A stretch of DNA of 64,000 nt from Spirodela intermedia. Taxonomy: Eukaryota; Streptophyta; Magnoliopsida; Alismatales; Araceae. The notes under the pieces are model-generated. The model saw nothing but the letters and a program-made list of their open reading frames with translations, ran no database searches and was not told the DNA's origin. Both the position numbers and the translations under genes were made by a program. This document shows positions 11,701 through 23,600 of this stretch, piece by piece. The stretch's first letter is position 1, and every line of letters starts with the position of its first letter. Where the stretch lies: assembly GCA_902729315.2 (NCBI GenBank), contig LR746281.1, forward strand, positions 377,001 through 441,000, in the 5' to 3' direction.

Positions 11701-12990
11701 TGACATTTCTCAAGGGGGTTGAGCATTCAACGAAAGGATCCAAGTTGGTACAAATCAATATAAAAGTTGATGGTCAACTAGCCCCAAACAAAATATTCAA
11801 AAACTTTTGAGTCATTTGGTAAGTTGAAGTCATTAAAATCAAGAAAGTGGTGACGCCAATTCTCTATTGAGCTGAAATCATTAAAACCCATAGTCGTGTG
11901 GCTACCTGTAAGCATTCCAATCATCCAATTACTCATTCAATGAGCATAAGAGAGTGATAGTGTTGACAATGATCACACACTATGTTTGTCAATTGACATA
12001 TGATGAGAATTTTGTATAGAGATTAGTGGAAACCTGAAGAACAAGATGTAGGCCACAACTGCATCAATCCAAAGTTGAGTGTGATGTAATTTGTCTCGCT
12101 TACAATTCAAAAAAATAAATGAGCACACTATACAATCCACTAAATTAGAAATGTTTACAACAAAATACATGATGCTGTCCATTATTACTCGTCCACTAGT
12201 CTTCCAAGAAACTTGTGATCAACTGAATTATTTTACAGAAACAAAAACAAAAAAAACAAAAACAAAAACCAAAGCCCTTCTAATAAAAAAAAATCATTTA
12301 TTTCTTAGCTTGAGACCATGAAGATACTTCATACAATTGTCATGATTTTTGATTTTTGAAATAAAAATATGGAGGCGAGTATGATCAAATATGATGGATC
12401 TTGGGTAGACTGAATTTACAACATCAGTATAACTCCCGGACAGAGGTAGAAGTAAGAGGGGAATTCTTGCTTGCTCCTGATCATATGATGCGGACAGTTT
12501 CCACAAGCTAAATAATTGATCAGCTATTTCGATGATTTTTATGAATCATCCAAGAAGCATCTACGCCACAGTTGCCGGGAGACTGAAAAGTTGGACACGT
12601 AAACAGAGGTGCATATATTCTTAGAGAAAGTTCACAGGATCTCAAGTGGGAGAGAGTTCGATCACGTAAAAATTTGAATGAGTGGCAGATATTTGAGCAC
12701 GTTTTTTTCCTCCCCAACAATGTCAACAACATTGATCAGACCAATGAGCACACAGAATGTAGAGAAGATGCCAAATAGATTAGGACAGGCGAAATAGACA
12801 AAAGGGGTTGTAGAAACAGATCGGAACCCACCGACAGTTTCATAGATCCGAGAAACATCCACATAGCCACGATTCCACAGGTTTTAGATGCCAACCAGGG
12901 CAGGAAATGACAGCAAATGAAACCCTAGACGAAGATAGATTCCCAAGGAGGGAAGAGAGGAGTGCAGAGGTACGGTGCGGAGATCAGGGT
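8781..12990. other. Non-coding stretch; probable leader exon near 10 kb, then AT-rich spacer
   Basis: 8781-9970 looks like intron or intergenic DNA. About 9971-10150 may be the leader exon of the 71-aa gene, and a GA-rich tract at 10128-10172 would be CT on the transcribed strand. From 10400 to 12990 the DNA is AT-rich, with no open frame that resembles a protein and no clear mobile-element ends. Confidence 0.5.
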
Positions 12991-13001
12991 GGAGGTATCG
13001 A

Positions 13002-13613
13002 TCACTTGGCCAGCATCTGTTGGGCGACCTGGTTCTCCTGATTCTGTTGGTAGTTGAGAGGTCTCCGGAACAGCATGATGTGCGGCTCCGGCCGGTGGAT
13101 AGCGTAGTGGACCCAGCCTCTGCTCTGTTGCACACCAATTGCACGCCATTCGTTCTGTGCCCAAATACCACAACCATAATCAAGTATGTCAGAGAGGCCA
13201 TCAGGAGCACTCCATCCTCTTCTTTCGCGCAAAACATAGTAATAAAGACCGAGCGATCCTGTAACAGATCCATCACAAGAGCATAAAACAATTCGAACCG
13301 GAAAATCTCAAATGAAGGGAGGATAGTGGAATGGAGAACCCTAGGATATTTGAAAGAGGCTATGATGCCCACCTCTGAAAGCAGCCTGTTCTTGGGCAGC
13401 TGTTTGGCGACCTCAGGCGGCAGAACGACATGTCTGCGGAAATCATCAGGAAATTAGGGAAATAAATCATGAGGATGGAAAAAGCCGCAAACCAAAAAAC
13501 GGAGAGAAAACGTCGAAGAAGTTGATCATTAAGCGACATCAACCCATTAGAGATACACACCTGTATTCGTAAGTATCATCGAAGTATTTCTCCGAGTACT
13601 GGATCTGACCCAT
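13002..13613 (-). CDS. CKS1: Cyclin-dependent kinase regulatory subunit CKS1
   Basis: Three exons: 13561..13613, 13373..13433, 13002..13154, coding for 88 residues. CKS proteins bind the CDK C-lobe and phosphorylated partners and tune CDK substrate use in the cell cycle. The sequence starts [20 protein letters not shown] and contains [40 protein letters not shown] and LNYQQ, covering the CKS signature. Length matches plant CKS1/CKS2 (~87 aa). The minus strand has a possible 5' UTR intron acceptor (TGCAG) a few bases before the ATG. Introns are short (206 and 127 bp). Confidence 0.97.
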
Positions 13614-13905
13614 TCCCACGACCTTACTGCATACCACGGCACAGCAAACAAGAGAGAGACCCCGCGCGATCAGTACAAGCCTCCCCTCGTCGAATACATG
13701 ATGACAAAGAGGACGAGCATTGAGACAGGACCATACCAGAACCCCGAAACCCTAGATCGGAGACACCGCCGACGAGGACAGCAGCCAATCTACAGAAGAT
13801 AGAGACGGCGATGGAACCTGATTGTCTCTGCGAGGCAGCCCGACTGTGCGCGGAGGGAGAGGGAGAGGGAGAGGGAGAGGACTGGAGGGCAGCCGAACGC
13901 TGGGG

Positions 13906-13913
13906 TATTTAAA
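13906..13913 (-). promoter_or_regulatory. TATA-like box of CKS1
   Basis: TTTAAATA on the minus strand, just upstream of a GA-rich (CT on the transcribed strand) block at 13851-13880. Site II-like TGGGCC/T boxes at about 14090 and 14127 lie further upstream. Confidence 0.5.
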
Positions 13914-14236
13914 GGTGGGCGGCGCAGCGCCGTTTTCCCCTATTTTCTTTTAATTATACCTGACTGATTTGAAATTTGAAAACGATGACGCCTCTCCCCG
14001 TCGGTGGACGTTAGAGACTTCAGGTACAAGCCGATGCGCATGGTCTTGGGTACAAATCAATATAATAGGTCAGCCGCTTAATGGGCCAAAAACATAACGA
14101 CATTGATGGCTTTGTTTCGGGTAATGGGCTGGGAGCCCAATTACGCGGATTCATATGTACATAAAGAACGCACGCATTAAACGAATGCTGGGAGGATGAA
14201 AGGGGGGAGAGAGAGAGAGAGAGAGAGAGGGCATCT

Positions 14237-15682
14237 TCAACCTCGGGACGAGCTCTCCCAGACCTCGACGCAGTGCTGATCTTTCCTCGCGAGAACCATC
14301 CTCGTGCCGCCGAAGCCGATCTGAGTGATCTTGCCGTTTGCGGCATCCTTGGCCCGCCCCAGCAGGTTCCTCCTCATCACCCTCTCCATGCCATCCCCGT
14401 TCCTCCACCCACCGCCGGAGCCCATCATCACCTCGCTCCACATCTCCACGTCGCCGCCCTTGGTGCAGAAGACCTGGTTCTCGTAGCTCCCGATCTTGCA
14501 GCCTCCCCCCTCCTTCTTGCCGGCGGCGGCATTCACTCCGGCTCTCCTCGGGTCACCGAGGCACAGCCACGGGGAGTTCTCCGCGTCTAATTTCCTCAGA
14601 TCCGCCATGTAGACCTCGCCAGAGTTGACGCCGACCTTGAAGATGGCGGAGAGGTTGTCGACGACGGTGACATCGGCGAAGCAGTCGGCGGCTTCCCTCA
14701 GCTCCCAGACGGCGGCGGAAGGAGACCTTACGTCCCAGAGCCGGATGACCCCCTGATGGCCCGAGGGCCCGCTATGGGATCCCGCCGCCATGAGGAGACT
14801 CCTCCCGGAGACCCACCTGAGATTCGTCGCCGGTATCGCCGAATCGAGCTCAGCGCCGTAGATCTCCCGCCGCCCGATCTCCGCCACGGGGCGGAGGGTT
14901 CCGCCGGCGAGATCGAAGGCCACGATGGAACTCGCGTTGCGTCGGCAGGTCTCGAAGCTCCCGAACAGGTGCTCCGGCGAGGCCCCGAGGCCCTGGACCG
15001 TGGAATTGAGGGAAGCGGAGGCGGCGGAGGGATTGCTCGACCAGTGGAGCGTCTTCTTCACGGAGCCATTCTGTAGGTCGAGGATCTGGAGGCCCGGGAA
15101 GTCTGTGGCGCCCGCGGCCGCCGCCGACGGCGAAAGAGCCAGGAGAGAGTCGACGGCGGGGAAGCCGGTGAGGACCGTCGACTTGCGGCGGAGCGACCAG
15201 TCAAAAGACGTGATCTTGCAGCCGTGCGCCACATGGACGGAGCCGAAGGGCGTGGTGGCGATGGCGGAGGGGCAGTCGCGGCCGTTGAGGGGGAGCACGG
15301 CGGCGCTGTGGAGATCGAAGGGGTCGAAGCCGGCGGCGTCCGAGATGGCGGAGAGGAGGACCTGGTCGAGGCCGTAGAAACGGGCCTCTCCAACGAGATC
15401 CTGCAGGTCGAACGCGGCGGCTTTGGAGGGCAGCCTGCCAGTGCGGAGCAGCGAGAGCATGACGGAGAAGAGCTCGGGATCGCGGTCAACGAACGGCGCC
15501 CCCTCGCAGCCACCGGCGGCGGCGAGGGAGGAGAGGAGGGACTTGCCACCGGCGAGGGCCAGCGTCTGCGGCGTGGTCTGGAAAATCCGGCCGCCGACGT
15601 TGAGCGTGACGATGTTGGCCTCGCCGGACTTCTTCCGGGGCAACCCCGTCGGGACCGGAGCGACGCCGGCGAACGGAGGCAT
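14237..15682 (-). CDS. BTB/POZ (KCTD-like) domain protein with WD-type C-terminal region
   Basis: Intronless, 481 residues, very GC-rich. A T1/KCTD-type BTB domain spans roughly residues 22-115: IVTLNVGGRIFQTTPQTL, then FVDRDPELFSVMLSLLRTG and DLVGEARFYGLDQVL. The rest (about 130-475) has beta-propeller-like repeats, including FDLAGGTLRPVAEIG, GVIRLWDVRSPSAAVWEL and MVLARKDQHCVEVWES. This matches the plant group of At5g41330/At2g24240/At4g30940. BTB proteins often act as CUL3 adaptors, but that role is inferred. ATG at 15680-15682; it lies in tandem with CKS1. Confidence 0.93.
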   Translation of the reverse strand: MPPFAGVAPVPTGLPRKKSGEANIVTLNVGGRIFQTTPQTLALAGGKSLLSSLAAAGGCEGAPFVDRDPELFSVMLSLLRTGRLPSKAAAFDLQDLVGEARFYGLDQVLLSAISDAAGFDPFDLHSAAVLPLNGRDCPSAIATTPFGSVHVAHGCKITSFDWSLRRKSTVLTGFPAVDSLLALSPSAAAAGATDFPGLQILDLQNGSVKKTLHWSSNPSAASASLNSTVQGLGASPEHLFGSFETCRRNASSIVAFDLAGGTLRPVAEIGRREIYGAELDSAIPATNLRWVSGRSLLMAAGSHSGPSGHQGVIRLWDVRSPSAAVWELREAADCFADVTVVDNLSAIFKVGVNSGEVYMADLRKLDAENSPWLCLGDPRRAGVNAAAGKKEGGGCKIGSYENQVFCTKGGDVEMWSEVMMGSGGGWRNGDGMERVMRRNLLGRAKDAANGKITQIGFGGTRMVLARKDQHCVEVWESSSRG

Positions 15683-15753
15683 CCTTCTTCTCAGGAACGG
15701 GTGGGTGTCTATTTGTCTCTGTTCACGATCTGTCTCTGACCCACACCCGGCTA

Positions 15754-15763
15754 CATATATATG
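15754..15763 (-). promoter_or_regulatory. TATA box of the BTB/POZ gene
   Basis: Palindromic CATATATATG about 70 bases upstream of the ATG at 15682. The rest of 15683..16194 is the promoter plus the 3' flank of the next minus-strand gene, with a GA tract at 15883-15901. Confidence 0.6.
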
Positions 15764-16194
15764 TCCGGCGGTCGCCTCTCAAGGGCCGGTCAACGGACGA
15801 GACTAGTCAACGAAACTCAACCGAGAGGAAAGTTCCCTGCCCAACAAGTCGTCCGTCAAATTATGCGGCAGGCGTCCGGTCTAGAGAGAGAGAGAGAGAG
15901 GAAACAAGAAAGGCTGGAGCTTCCTTGTGAGGCGGCGGTTGAACGGCGTCATTTTCTGCTGACCGGATCGAGCGGCCACGATCGGTGACTATTTATAGAA
16001 AGCGAAGAGCAGGAGCGAAGCAGAGAACACGGCGTGGGGGGAAGTAATATTATGCAGAATGCTGGGCGTGCCATCTGTCAGGTTGGGGGGGGAGGAAGAA
16101 GATGACAATGGGGCGGGGCATTTGCAGAGCGCTCCTCACTTGAGAGGGCCCACATGGGACAGACACAGTCCCCGGTGGGCAGGGTTCTTATCAG

Positions 16195-18835
16195 TCAGCT
16201 GGCTCCCGACTGGATCATGGGGAAGAAAGCCCAGTTCTTCCGCTGCTCCTCCGGCTCGGAGAGCCCGTCGCTGTTGTCGAACTTGAAATCCCTGGACGCG
16301 CCGCGAGAGGCGGAGCGTAGGTGGTTCTCCTGCGGCGCCGGCTCCGAGGAGACTCGTCCGGGGACGGTCGATTCCTTCGCCAGGCAGCGGGCGACCTCCT
16401 CCACCGTCAGCTCGAAGGAGACTCTGTGATCCCCCGGAATCTCCGCACCGGCGCCGGCGGCCGCAGGATGCTCCCAGCCGGCGGGGAGCGGCGAGGAGTC
16501 GCCGGAGCAGACGGAGCTCGGGGAGATGAGGTGGCCGATGGGGCTCCCGGGGTAAAGAAGGTATGACTGAAACTCGTAGGGTTCGGTGGTCTTCTTCCGG
16601 GTGGAATCCAGGGAGGTGAGGAGGCGTGCGAAGGGGACCTCCGGCGAGGGAGGAGTCGTCAGGTGCATGGGCTCCGGTGGGGGAGTCAGCGGCGCGGTGG
16701 AGGGCTCGGTGGTGAAGGTGGAGAAAACGGGCGGAGAGACCAACTGGGTCTCGTTAGCGTAGGGGCCGATGGCGAAGATGGAGGCGGGGCCGCCGGGGGA
16801 GCAGGCGTCGGCGGCGGCGAGGGTGGAGAGGGAGAGAGGACCGGTGGGGGAGAGAGTGGCGGAGGCTGGGCCGGACTGGAGGAAGGAGGCCGGAGAGGAA
16901 GGAGGGGCGGTGAAGGGGAGAAGGAGAGGAGGTGGGCGCCCGGGGTTCTCTAGCGAGCCTGGGTCGGAGCCTGGCAGCACCGCCTCCGGGACGCAGGCGG
17001 CGTGGCTGATGCGCCTGTCCTGCTTCTGGGACCCGAAGCACCAGTAGATGTTGAGGCAGCCTCCCAGTCTCCTCCTCTGTTCATCATGTAACACAAAGGA
17101 TTGTGAGAGAGAAGAAGAAGAAGAAGAAGAAGAAGAAGAAGAAGAAGAAGAAGAAGAAGAAGAAGAGAAATCTCAAACTTCTCGAGAAAATCGAAAGAAT
17201 CTGAAAAAATTGCGCATTGAAATGACCCAGAAAGCGTTCTTCACCGAACAGTCAAGAGACTCTTCAGCCGCCGGAAGATGAGTCTGATCCTCTGCATATC
17301 GTGATCGATCACCCTCAGCTTTTCACAGCAGTGGATGAGAAGAGACATCAATACTAGATAGAAAACAAAGACACAGGAACATCTCCGCGATTATGGTAGA
17401 AAGATTCTCCAGAAAACCTTCGAGATAAATGATCCATGGCCTAATAACATGCAAACATCGGAGCCCAAGAAGATAAGATGAGATCACCTTACAGACCACA
17501 GAAAGGCCTTAAAGAGCAAGGCCAAACGGCATTCTACCATTTTCTTCCTAGATACAAGGATTGAAACAGAGACGGGTTTGAGAGCCTGAGAATGTGGACA
17601 CAGGTTTGCACCAGCCATCACATAACATATATAACTTTATTCAATTAATCTGGAGTAATCTTTGGACCTGGGCAACCTGCTCTCTGCCATCTGGTCTGCT
17701 ATTTTTGCCGGGCTGACTCCCAGTAAGCAGCACTAGACAAGAAACGGATCTCTGTGTTCTCCTCCAAAAGTGGAGGCCGTCCAATTTATTATTCTCAGAA
17801 GCACATGAGAAAAAATGAATTAAAAAGGAATAAGATGCATGCCAATGAATCTGCATACATTTCGCAAGGAAATGGTCTCTGAGAGTTTTTTTCCCACATG
17901 GCAATCGCCAAGATAATCTGTACTCGAACAAGGATTCAAGGAGACCATTGGGGAAATTTGAATAAACTGGAAATCAATCATAAAGTCGTCATTCATATGC
18001 ACCAGGAAATAGAGCCTTCTCCATTGGGGCAAAGCCAAATTCTTCTCGAATCAGAGATAAATATTCCCACCGAAAAACTTCTACAGTCGACGCTGGTTAT
18101 GAAATCAGGGATGAAAATTCTGAAAGACAGTCGGAGCTACACTCGGAACATCATGATCGGTATCTTAAAGCATTATTATCGTATTTATCTATTTTCTTTC
18201 AGAAAATTTAAGTTCTTCGTGCATCTAATTAGAGAAGAAATCCGGATATTTCAAAGGAACAAGTCCCAATTGCCTGCATCTGTTCGCCATCAATCGAGAA
18301 AAGATGCGAGTTGTTTCTAGGATCGTGGCATCGGGAGTCATGTCCTTCATGCTTCATTACCATAGAGCATAGCAATTTCTGTAGCGCTAATCCCAATAAG
18401 AAATCATTTAATGATATTAACCAGAGGAATAAATGAAGAAATACTACGCGTTAATCTTGCCAGCAAAGGAAGAATGCATCTGCGGATTCGTAGCGAAAAT
18501 AACCAGGCATGGAACTAGAACTTTAGAAGCAAGGTTGAAATCGTACGCAACAAGAAATCGCTCGTCGTTCCACATCTCGGTCAGCCACATATGCATATAT
18601 TATCTCTCAATTGAGAACAAGAGGGATCTCCAAATTCGGATCAGAGTAGACAGAGAGAGGGAGGGACGAGGGGAGATCAAAATTAGGCATGAAAATCCAT
18701 AACCACAACATTTTATTTCAAGGAGGGGTATAAAATTACCGGGGATGTGACTTGCTGGACACGGCTCTCGGCTTGGATGATCGCAGAGGCGGCGGCATTC
18801 ACAGTCTCCACGCTGTTGTCTAATCCCCTCACCAT
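16195..18835 (-). CDS. Hydroxyproline-rich glycoprotein-like protein (At5g52430/At1g76660 family)
   Basis: Two exons: 18740..18835 (32 codons) and 16195..17076, joined in phase 0 across a 1,663-bp intron; 325 residues. Exon 1 reads MVRGLDNSVETVNAAASAII, the family N-terminus. Exon 2 has LNIYWCFGSQK, FTAPPSSPASFLQSGP, IGPYANETQLVSPPVFSTFT, EPSTAPLTPPPEPMHLTTP, HRVSFELTVEEVARCL and a NWAFFPMIQSGAS end. Arabidopsis relatives are, from memory, about 430-450 aa, so the middle is shorter here. Function is unknown; the Pro-rich segments give it the name and I see no signal peptide. Confidence 0.92.
17109..17166. repeat. (GAA)n trinucleotide repeat at an intron 3' end
   Basis: About 19 GAA units. 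On the gene's own strand this is a (TTC)n tract ending about 30 bases before the CAG acceptor at 17077-17079. Confidence 0.95.
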
Positions 18836-20667
18836 CACTCCACACACACGACAAACCTAGCGGCCTTCAGTTGCGCCGCCCACCCACCCCCCAACCCCCA
18901 CGCTCTCACCACCACCGCCACCGCCACCGCCACCACCACCACCACCACCCAGCCGAACAACCGATTCCACTCAGAAACCAGAGAACGATGGCCCGGCTCA
19001 ACAGAAATCCCCCGCTCCCCCCAAAAAACCAGAGAATTCCCCACCAGGAGCCCAAGAATTACCACCCCCCAACACCAGAAACCACGAATTCCGCGACGAA
19101 CCAGGCCGCAGAGAAATCCGAGACGACGATGCCGAAGAGGACGAGAGCAGGAGATGAGCGCCACCACCACCCAGCCACCGAATCACCACCGGAGATCTTA
19201 AATCCCACCCCCCCCCCGGCGTCTTGAAAGACCACGGAAAGTTCAGTCAAACGACGGTAAGCTTAATCGCATCGCCACACGGCTTCACGATGTTGCGCTA
19301 CCGAGCCCCCGGATCTATTCGGCGGAGTATACCACACGTAGTTAGCAGCTAACCCGCCTGGTTATGTTGATAATCTAGTGTTTGGACTTTCTGCCGGAAG
19401 TTCAAATCTCAGGGTGGTTGTCTTAACCGCCCGGAGTTTCGACAAGTAGCGGAGACAATTGCGGCTCCAGGGGGCTACAAGAAGGGTGACCGTATCCATC
19501 CACGAGTCTTTTAGGCCCATGGTAATTTTAATTACCTGGTTAATGTAAGTGATTAGAGTGGGGAGCACGTGGGAGTTTGTTGGTCCCCCACCGAGTGGGT
19601 CCCGCGGGACAGCTCCACTAAAAGATGGGGATAATCTCGCGCCTCTGACGTTCTCGCACGTCTCTCTCTCTCTCTAGACGTAACGAGCTGTTTCTTTGAC
19701 CTGCCGCGTCAAAACACGCACGCGTGCTGAGCTTGCACTGATAATGACGTCACGGTGACGCACGCACCGCAACCTCCCTTGATCTCACTTCGACGAGGAG
19801 AGAGAGGATTCTCGTGACACGCACGGCCTCGTGCGAGCATCCAATCGTAGAGCCCCACGTCCCTAAACGACAAGTCCTCGCCTGTCGTTTTGTGTGTCGG
19901 AGGCTACTGCCGCGTCGTGGGCGCCGGAGGTGTAGAGATTTGCCGTCACGAAGTCGTATAAAGTAATTATGGAGGTGTAGAGATTTGCCGAATTGACGCC
20001 AAACGAATCGGATTCCACGAAGCTTTTTTTTACGTATCGATGGCCAGCATTTGACACATTTGTCTTCCGACTCTGGCAGCCACCCCTCCGCCTAGCTATC
20101 TATTCCATCCCCGGAGGAGGCGGCGGCGGCACTCGGAAAGGATGAGGCGCCTCCCGCCGCCGTCAGCGGCGGCGACTAGTATATCCGAGGATCTGGCCGA
20201 CGAGAGCTCCTCCGCCTCTACTTCGCCGGCGGAGAATGGGGAGAGAGGAGAGGACGGCGGAGAAAGCGTTGCAGAAGGGTGAGGGAGTGGTTCTCTGCCG
20301 GTAAATGCGGCGCTGGAGACGCCAGTTGAAGGCGGAGCTCGTCTTCTGCCGGCGGAGAATGGCCGAGCTACGCAGGAAACCGGGAGGAAGGCCCGAACGG
20401 TGGCGGACGGCGGCGCCGCCGGCGACGGTGCCCGGAGAAGAGTGACGAGAGCTCGCCGGCGAGGAGGGCAGGGCAAAGATGGGAGTAGAAGTCATCCATC
20501 TCCATGAAAGTCACAGATGTGGGTCCCACACCCTCGACCTTATCCCCTTCCTCTCATCGTCTCCAAGAAATATCCAGTAAGGATCCGAACTTATGCTCTC
20601 TCTCTCTCTCTCTCCGGCGGAACTCATCCACTCCCTTCTGAGGTTAGGACCTCGAGTGGCCAGAGCT
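18836..20667. promoter_or_regulatory. Divergent promoter region between the HRGP-like gene and HCF106
   Basis: 1.8 kb with a CAC/CCG repeat at about 18905-18950 (leader of the minus-strand gene), a G-box CACGTG at 19566-19571, and a palindromic bZIP site TGACGTCA at 19745-19752. A CT tract at 20594-20612 lies just upstream of HCF106. Open frames on the minus strand at 20096-20495 are GC-driven and not recognised. Confidence 0.55.
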
Positions 20668-23600
20668 ATGGCGACCACTGTCTCCACGCCGCTCCCGCCA
20701 ACAATCTCGAGCTGCTCCCCCACGAGGCGCTCCGTTATGTCCTGTTCGGCTCCATCGTTTCCGCGCCCCAGAGTCCAGATAATCCACACTGCCGTGTCTA
20801 TTCCCCCACCGAGTTTCCGGCATCTCTGCCCCTGGAGCGGGCTCAAGCACCTAGGGATTTCATGCCGGCACAGGAATAGAGGTATTCTTCTGGCTTCCTC
20901 ATTAACCGCCCCCCTGGTGGTAGCTACGGGAGGGTTCCTTCCCCCCTCCCCCCCCTCCATATCGCCTTTGCTTGTCGTCCTCTTACTCTTTTCTCCGTTG
21001 GAGCCGGTTAAAATCACCAGTATCTTGATTTCCGTGAGCTATAATCTAATGATAGTCCGACTTGATGCTGCCCTTGACTTGATGTGGTGTGCTTCCCAGT
21101 GTTTTAGGGAACAATGCTGCCCTTAATTTTTTAATGCTTAGGTTATGGATGCTGATTAGATGAATGACTATACGCGCACTTGAAGGGGAAGCTGATTCCG
21201 GTTCTAAATTACCCACGGTGTCAGAAAGTTCTTTGGTCATCAATTAGGTCACAGATGTTGTAGAACGGAATGTAACGTGCTTGATGATGAATGGTACACG
21301 AGATAATGACAGTCCACATGAGAATTTAGTAAATTTTGGTGAACGGAAGGCGCATTTCAGTTTGGATCTTCTCAGGCCAGTGATTGGAAGCATGAGAACA
21401 TCATATCTGGACGCTGATTGCTGATGTTCTCTCTAGGATTGGTCAAACTAGCACGCAAATATCTTCGGCGGAGGATTAAATGATTGTTTCATTCGATGAC
21501 TGCCGCTGATGAAATGAACTGGACATGGCCAATTTAATAAACTTTTTACTGGATGTGAAGTCGTCTCATTCAATAATGTCTACGCAGGAAGCTTATGAAT
21601 CGAAAGAAAAAAAAAAACATGAGTAATTTTAAGAAACTTGAAATAAACAAATTAGTGTGGGCGATGGATAGTTTAAAGAAAATAAAAGAGCCTTTTGCGG
21701 TTTGAATGTTCAAGAATTCTTCTATCCCGGAACTCTTCATTTTAAGGAAAGATAATTCGCATTGGCCTTTAGAACACTAAACCTTGTTTGATTTGGTTTT
21801 CAGCCTAAAGGCCAAGTTCCTATGTTTGATTTTTTTCAATAGTTTTCTTTATCACAACTTCAAGCATGTGGGGTTCCCTCTGTATTTTGGGCGGAAAAAT
21901 TCCATTCTGCGGCAAAAATATGTCAAGATCGCCGGAATTATCAGGAAAATACAAAAATCCATGTATATCAAACTCCCAAATGAGTTGGATACTAGTCAAA
22001 CTCCAGTATGAGCAGGAGACAGGGTACATGGATGAGTTCCTCTGTCACCCAATACTTGTTCCAGGGGTGGAAGATGGTGAATCCAGTTTTCTGGAACAAA
22101 CTAGCAAAGGAAACAGGAAGATCTGCAGACAAAATTGATAAATTTCTACCAAGCACTATCTTCGTATGCTGTTGAAAATGAAGATGATGGCTGAGCAAAC
22201 CACCAGAGAAATATTGAACTTAGTGTCTCCAATTCTAAGATATATGGAAACTGTCTCTCTATAATCTCTGTCCTCCTTGTTCGCATTGTTTTGCTCTCTC
22301 TTCTGGCATTACTTGCCAAGACCATCATTTTTTTAATGTGTAATCTTTCCTCTATTTATTCCTGTGGCATTTCAGGAGGAAAGGAACGATACGTTGGTAG
22401 AATACGTGCATCTTTATTTGGAGTTGGAGCTCCTGAAGCTTTAGTGATTGGTGTTGTGGCTTTATTGGTCTTTGGTCCCAAAGGTCTAGCTGAGGTATGG
22501 ATGCTATATTTTTCTCGCCTCTCAAGCAATTTCAAGCTTGTGAATCCTGTTTGATTCTTGAGAATCTCCTTATTTGACTTGAGAAGTAACTTAAAGAAGC
22601 TAGCCATATTCTTGAGCTGTAGAGGAATGCCTCTCAGTCTTTGGGATGCCCAGAGACGCCAAGTCATTCTTCGATCTTCATAATTTCGTCACTGATTCAT
22701 GTCATTGCTGTGGTCTATTGCTGAACAGCGAATCATTTTCTCTCTGATGTTACATCATTAATGGACTCACTATGATCCGAAGGCTTGTTTCAGCCTAGGC
22801 AGGCTGTTGAGAATAAATTGTTGCTGTCAATGGCATGAGACTGACCATTACGTAAAAGTGTCATAAAAACTTTTATGGACGATTGTGTACTTCTAAGGCC
22901 ACTGGGTCTCTTTCGCTCTCTCTCTCTCTCTCTAACCAGTAAAGTTAGTGTGACTTTAACGTACCCATATCTCTATGTCAAAACTGGAATCGACAGAGAT
23001 GCATGTTTTCGCTTTTGAGAAAATGGAACTCTAGAATTTTGTGCATATTTTCCCGACAAAATCACTGAAAAATATATCCAAATCTTGCACCACAAATGAA
23101 GGGCAGTTTTTTGCACTATTATCCAGTGCTGAGAGATAAGAGAGATAAACAGGAAGAATGTGTAAGAATAGCGTAAAGGACACTTTATGGTCCTTAGAAA
23201 CTATAGAGAGCGCCACCATTTGACTTTGATAAGTAATGCCTAGCATCCCCATTCGGACAGACGTTTTCACTGACTCCCTCTCCCCCCCTGCTTTTCTCTC
23301 TGGCTTTCACGGTTTTCTGATTCGGAGGAGTTACATTTTTTAAATATCTTCCACATTCTGCATCTTATTCCAACTCAGGTGAACATATCTGCTACATAAG
23401 TTGCTTCATTTAATTTAATATCTCATCCAGCTTTTGTAAATCCAGGTGGCTAAAAACTTGGGGCAGACTTTGCGCGCATTCCAGCCGACAATCAAAGAAC
23501 TTCAGGTCAGTTGAACCCAGATGAACGGACTTATAAAATCCTGTCTGATTAGCCAAAATGTTACAGATTGAGAGATAGAAAGATGGAGTAATCTATGGCG

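Noticed and set aside
11500-11900. Possible transposon-derived coding fragments in the AT-rich spacer
   Set aside because: A few protein-like words but no continuous frame and no element ends, so not claimed.
15224-15739. Plus-strand 171-codon frame opposite the BTB/POZ gene
   Set aside because: Shadow of a GC-rich coding exon on the other strand.
20096-20495. GC-rich minus-strand frames with a transit-peptide-like look
   Set aside because: Two frames are open at once, the word TTCTCCGCCGGC repeats, no homolog recognised; most likely promoter DNA of HCF106.
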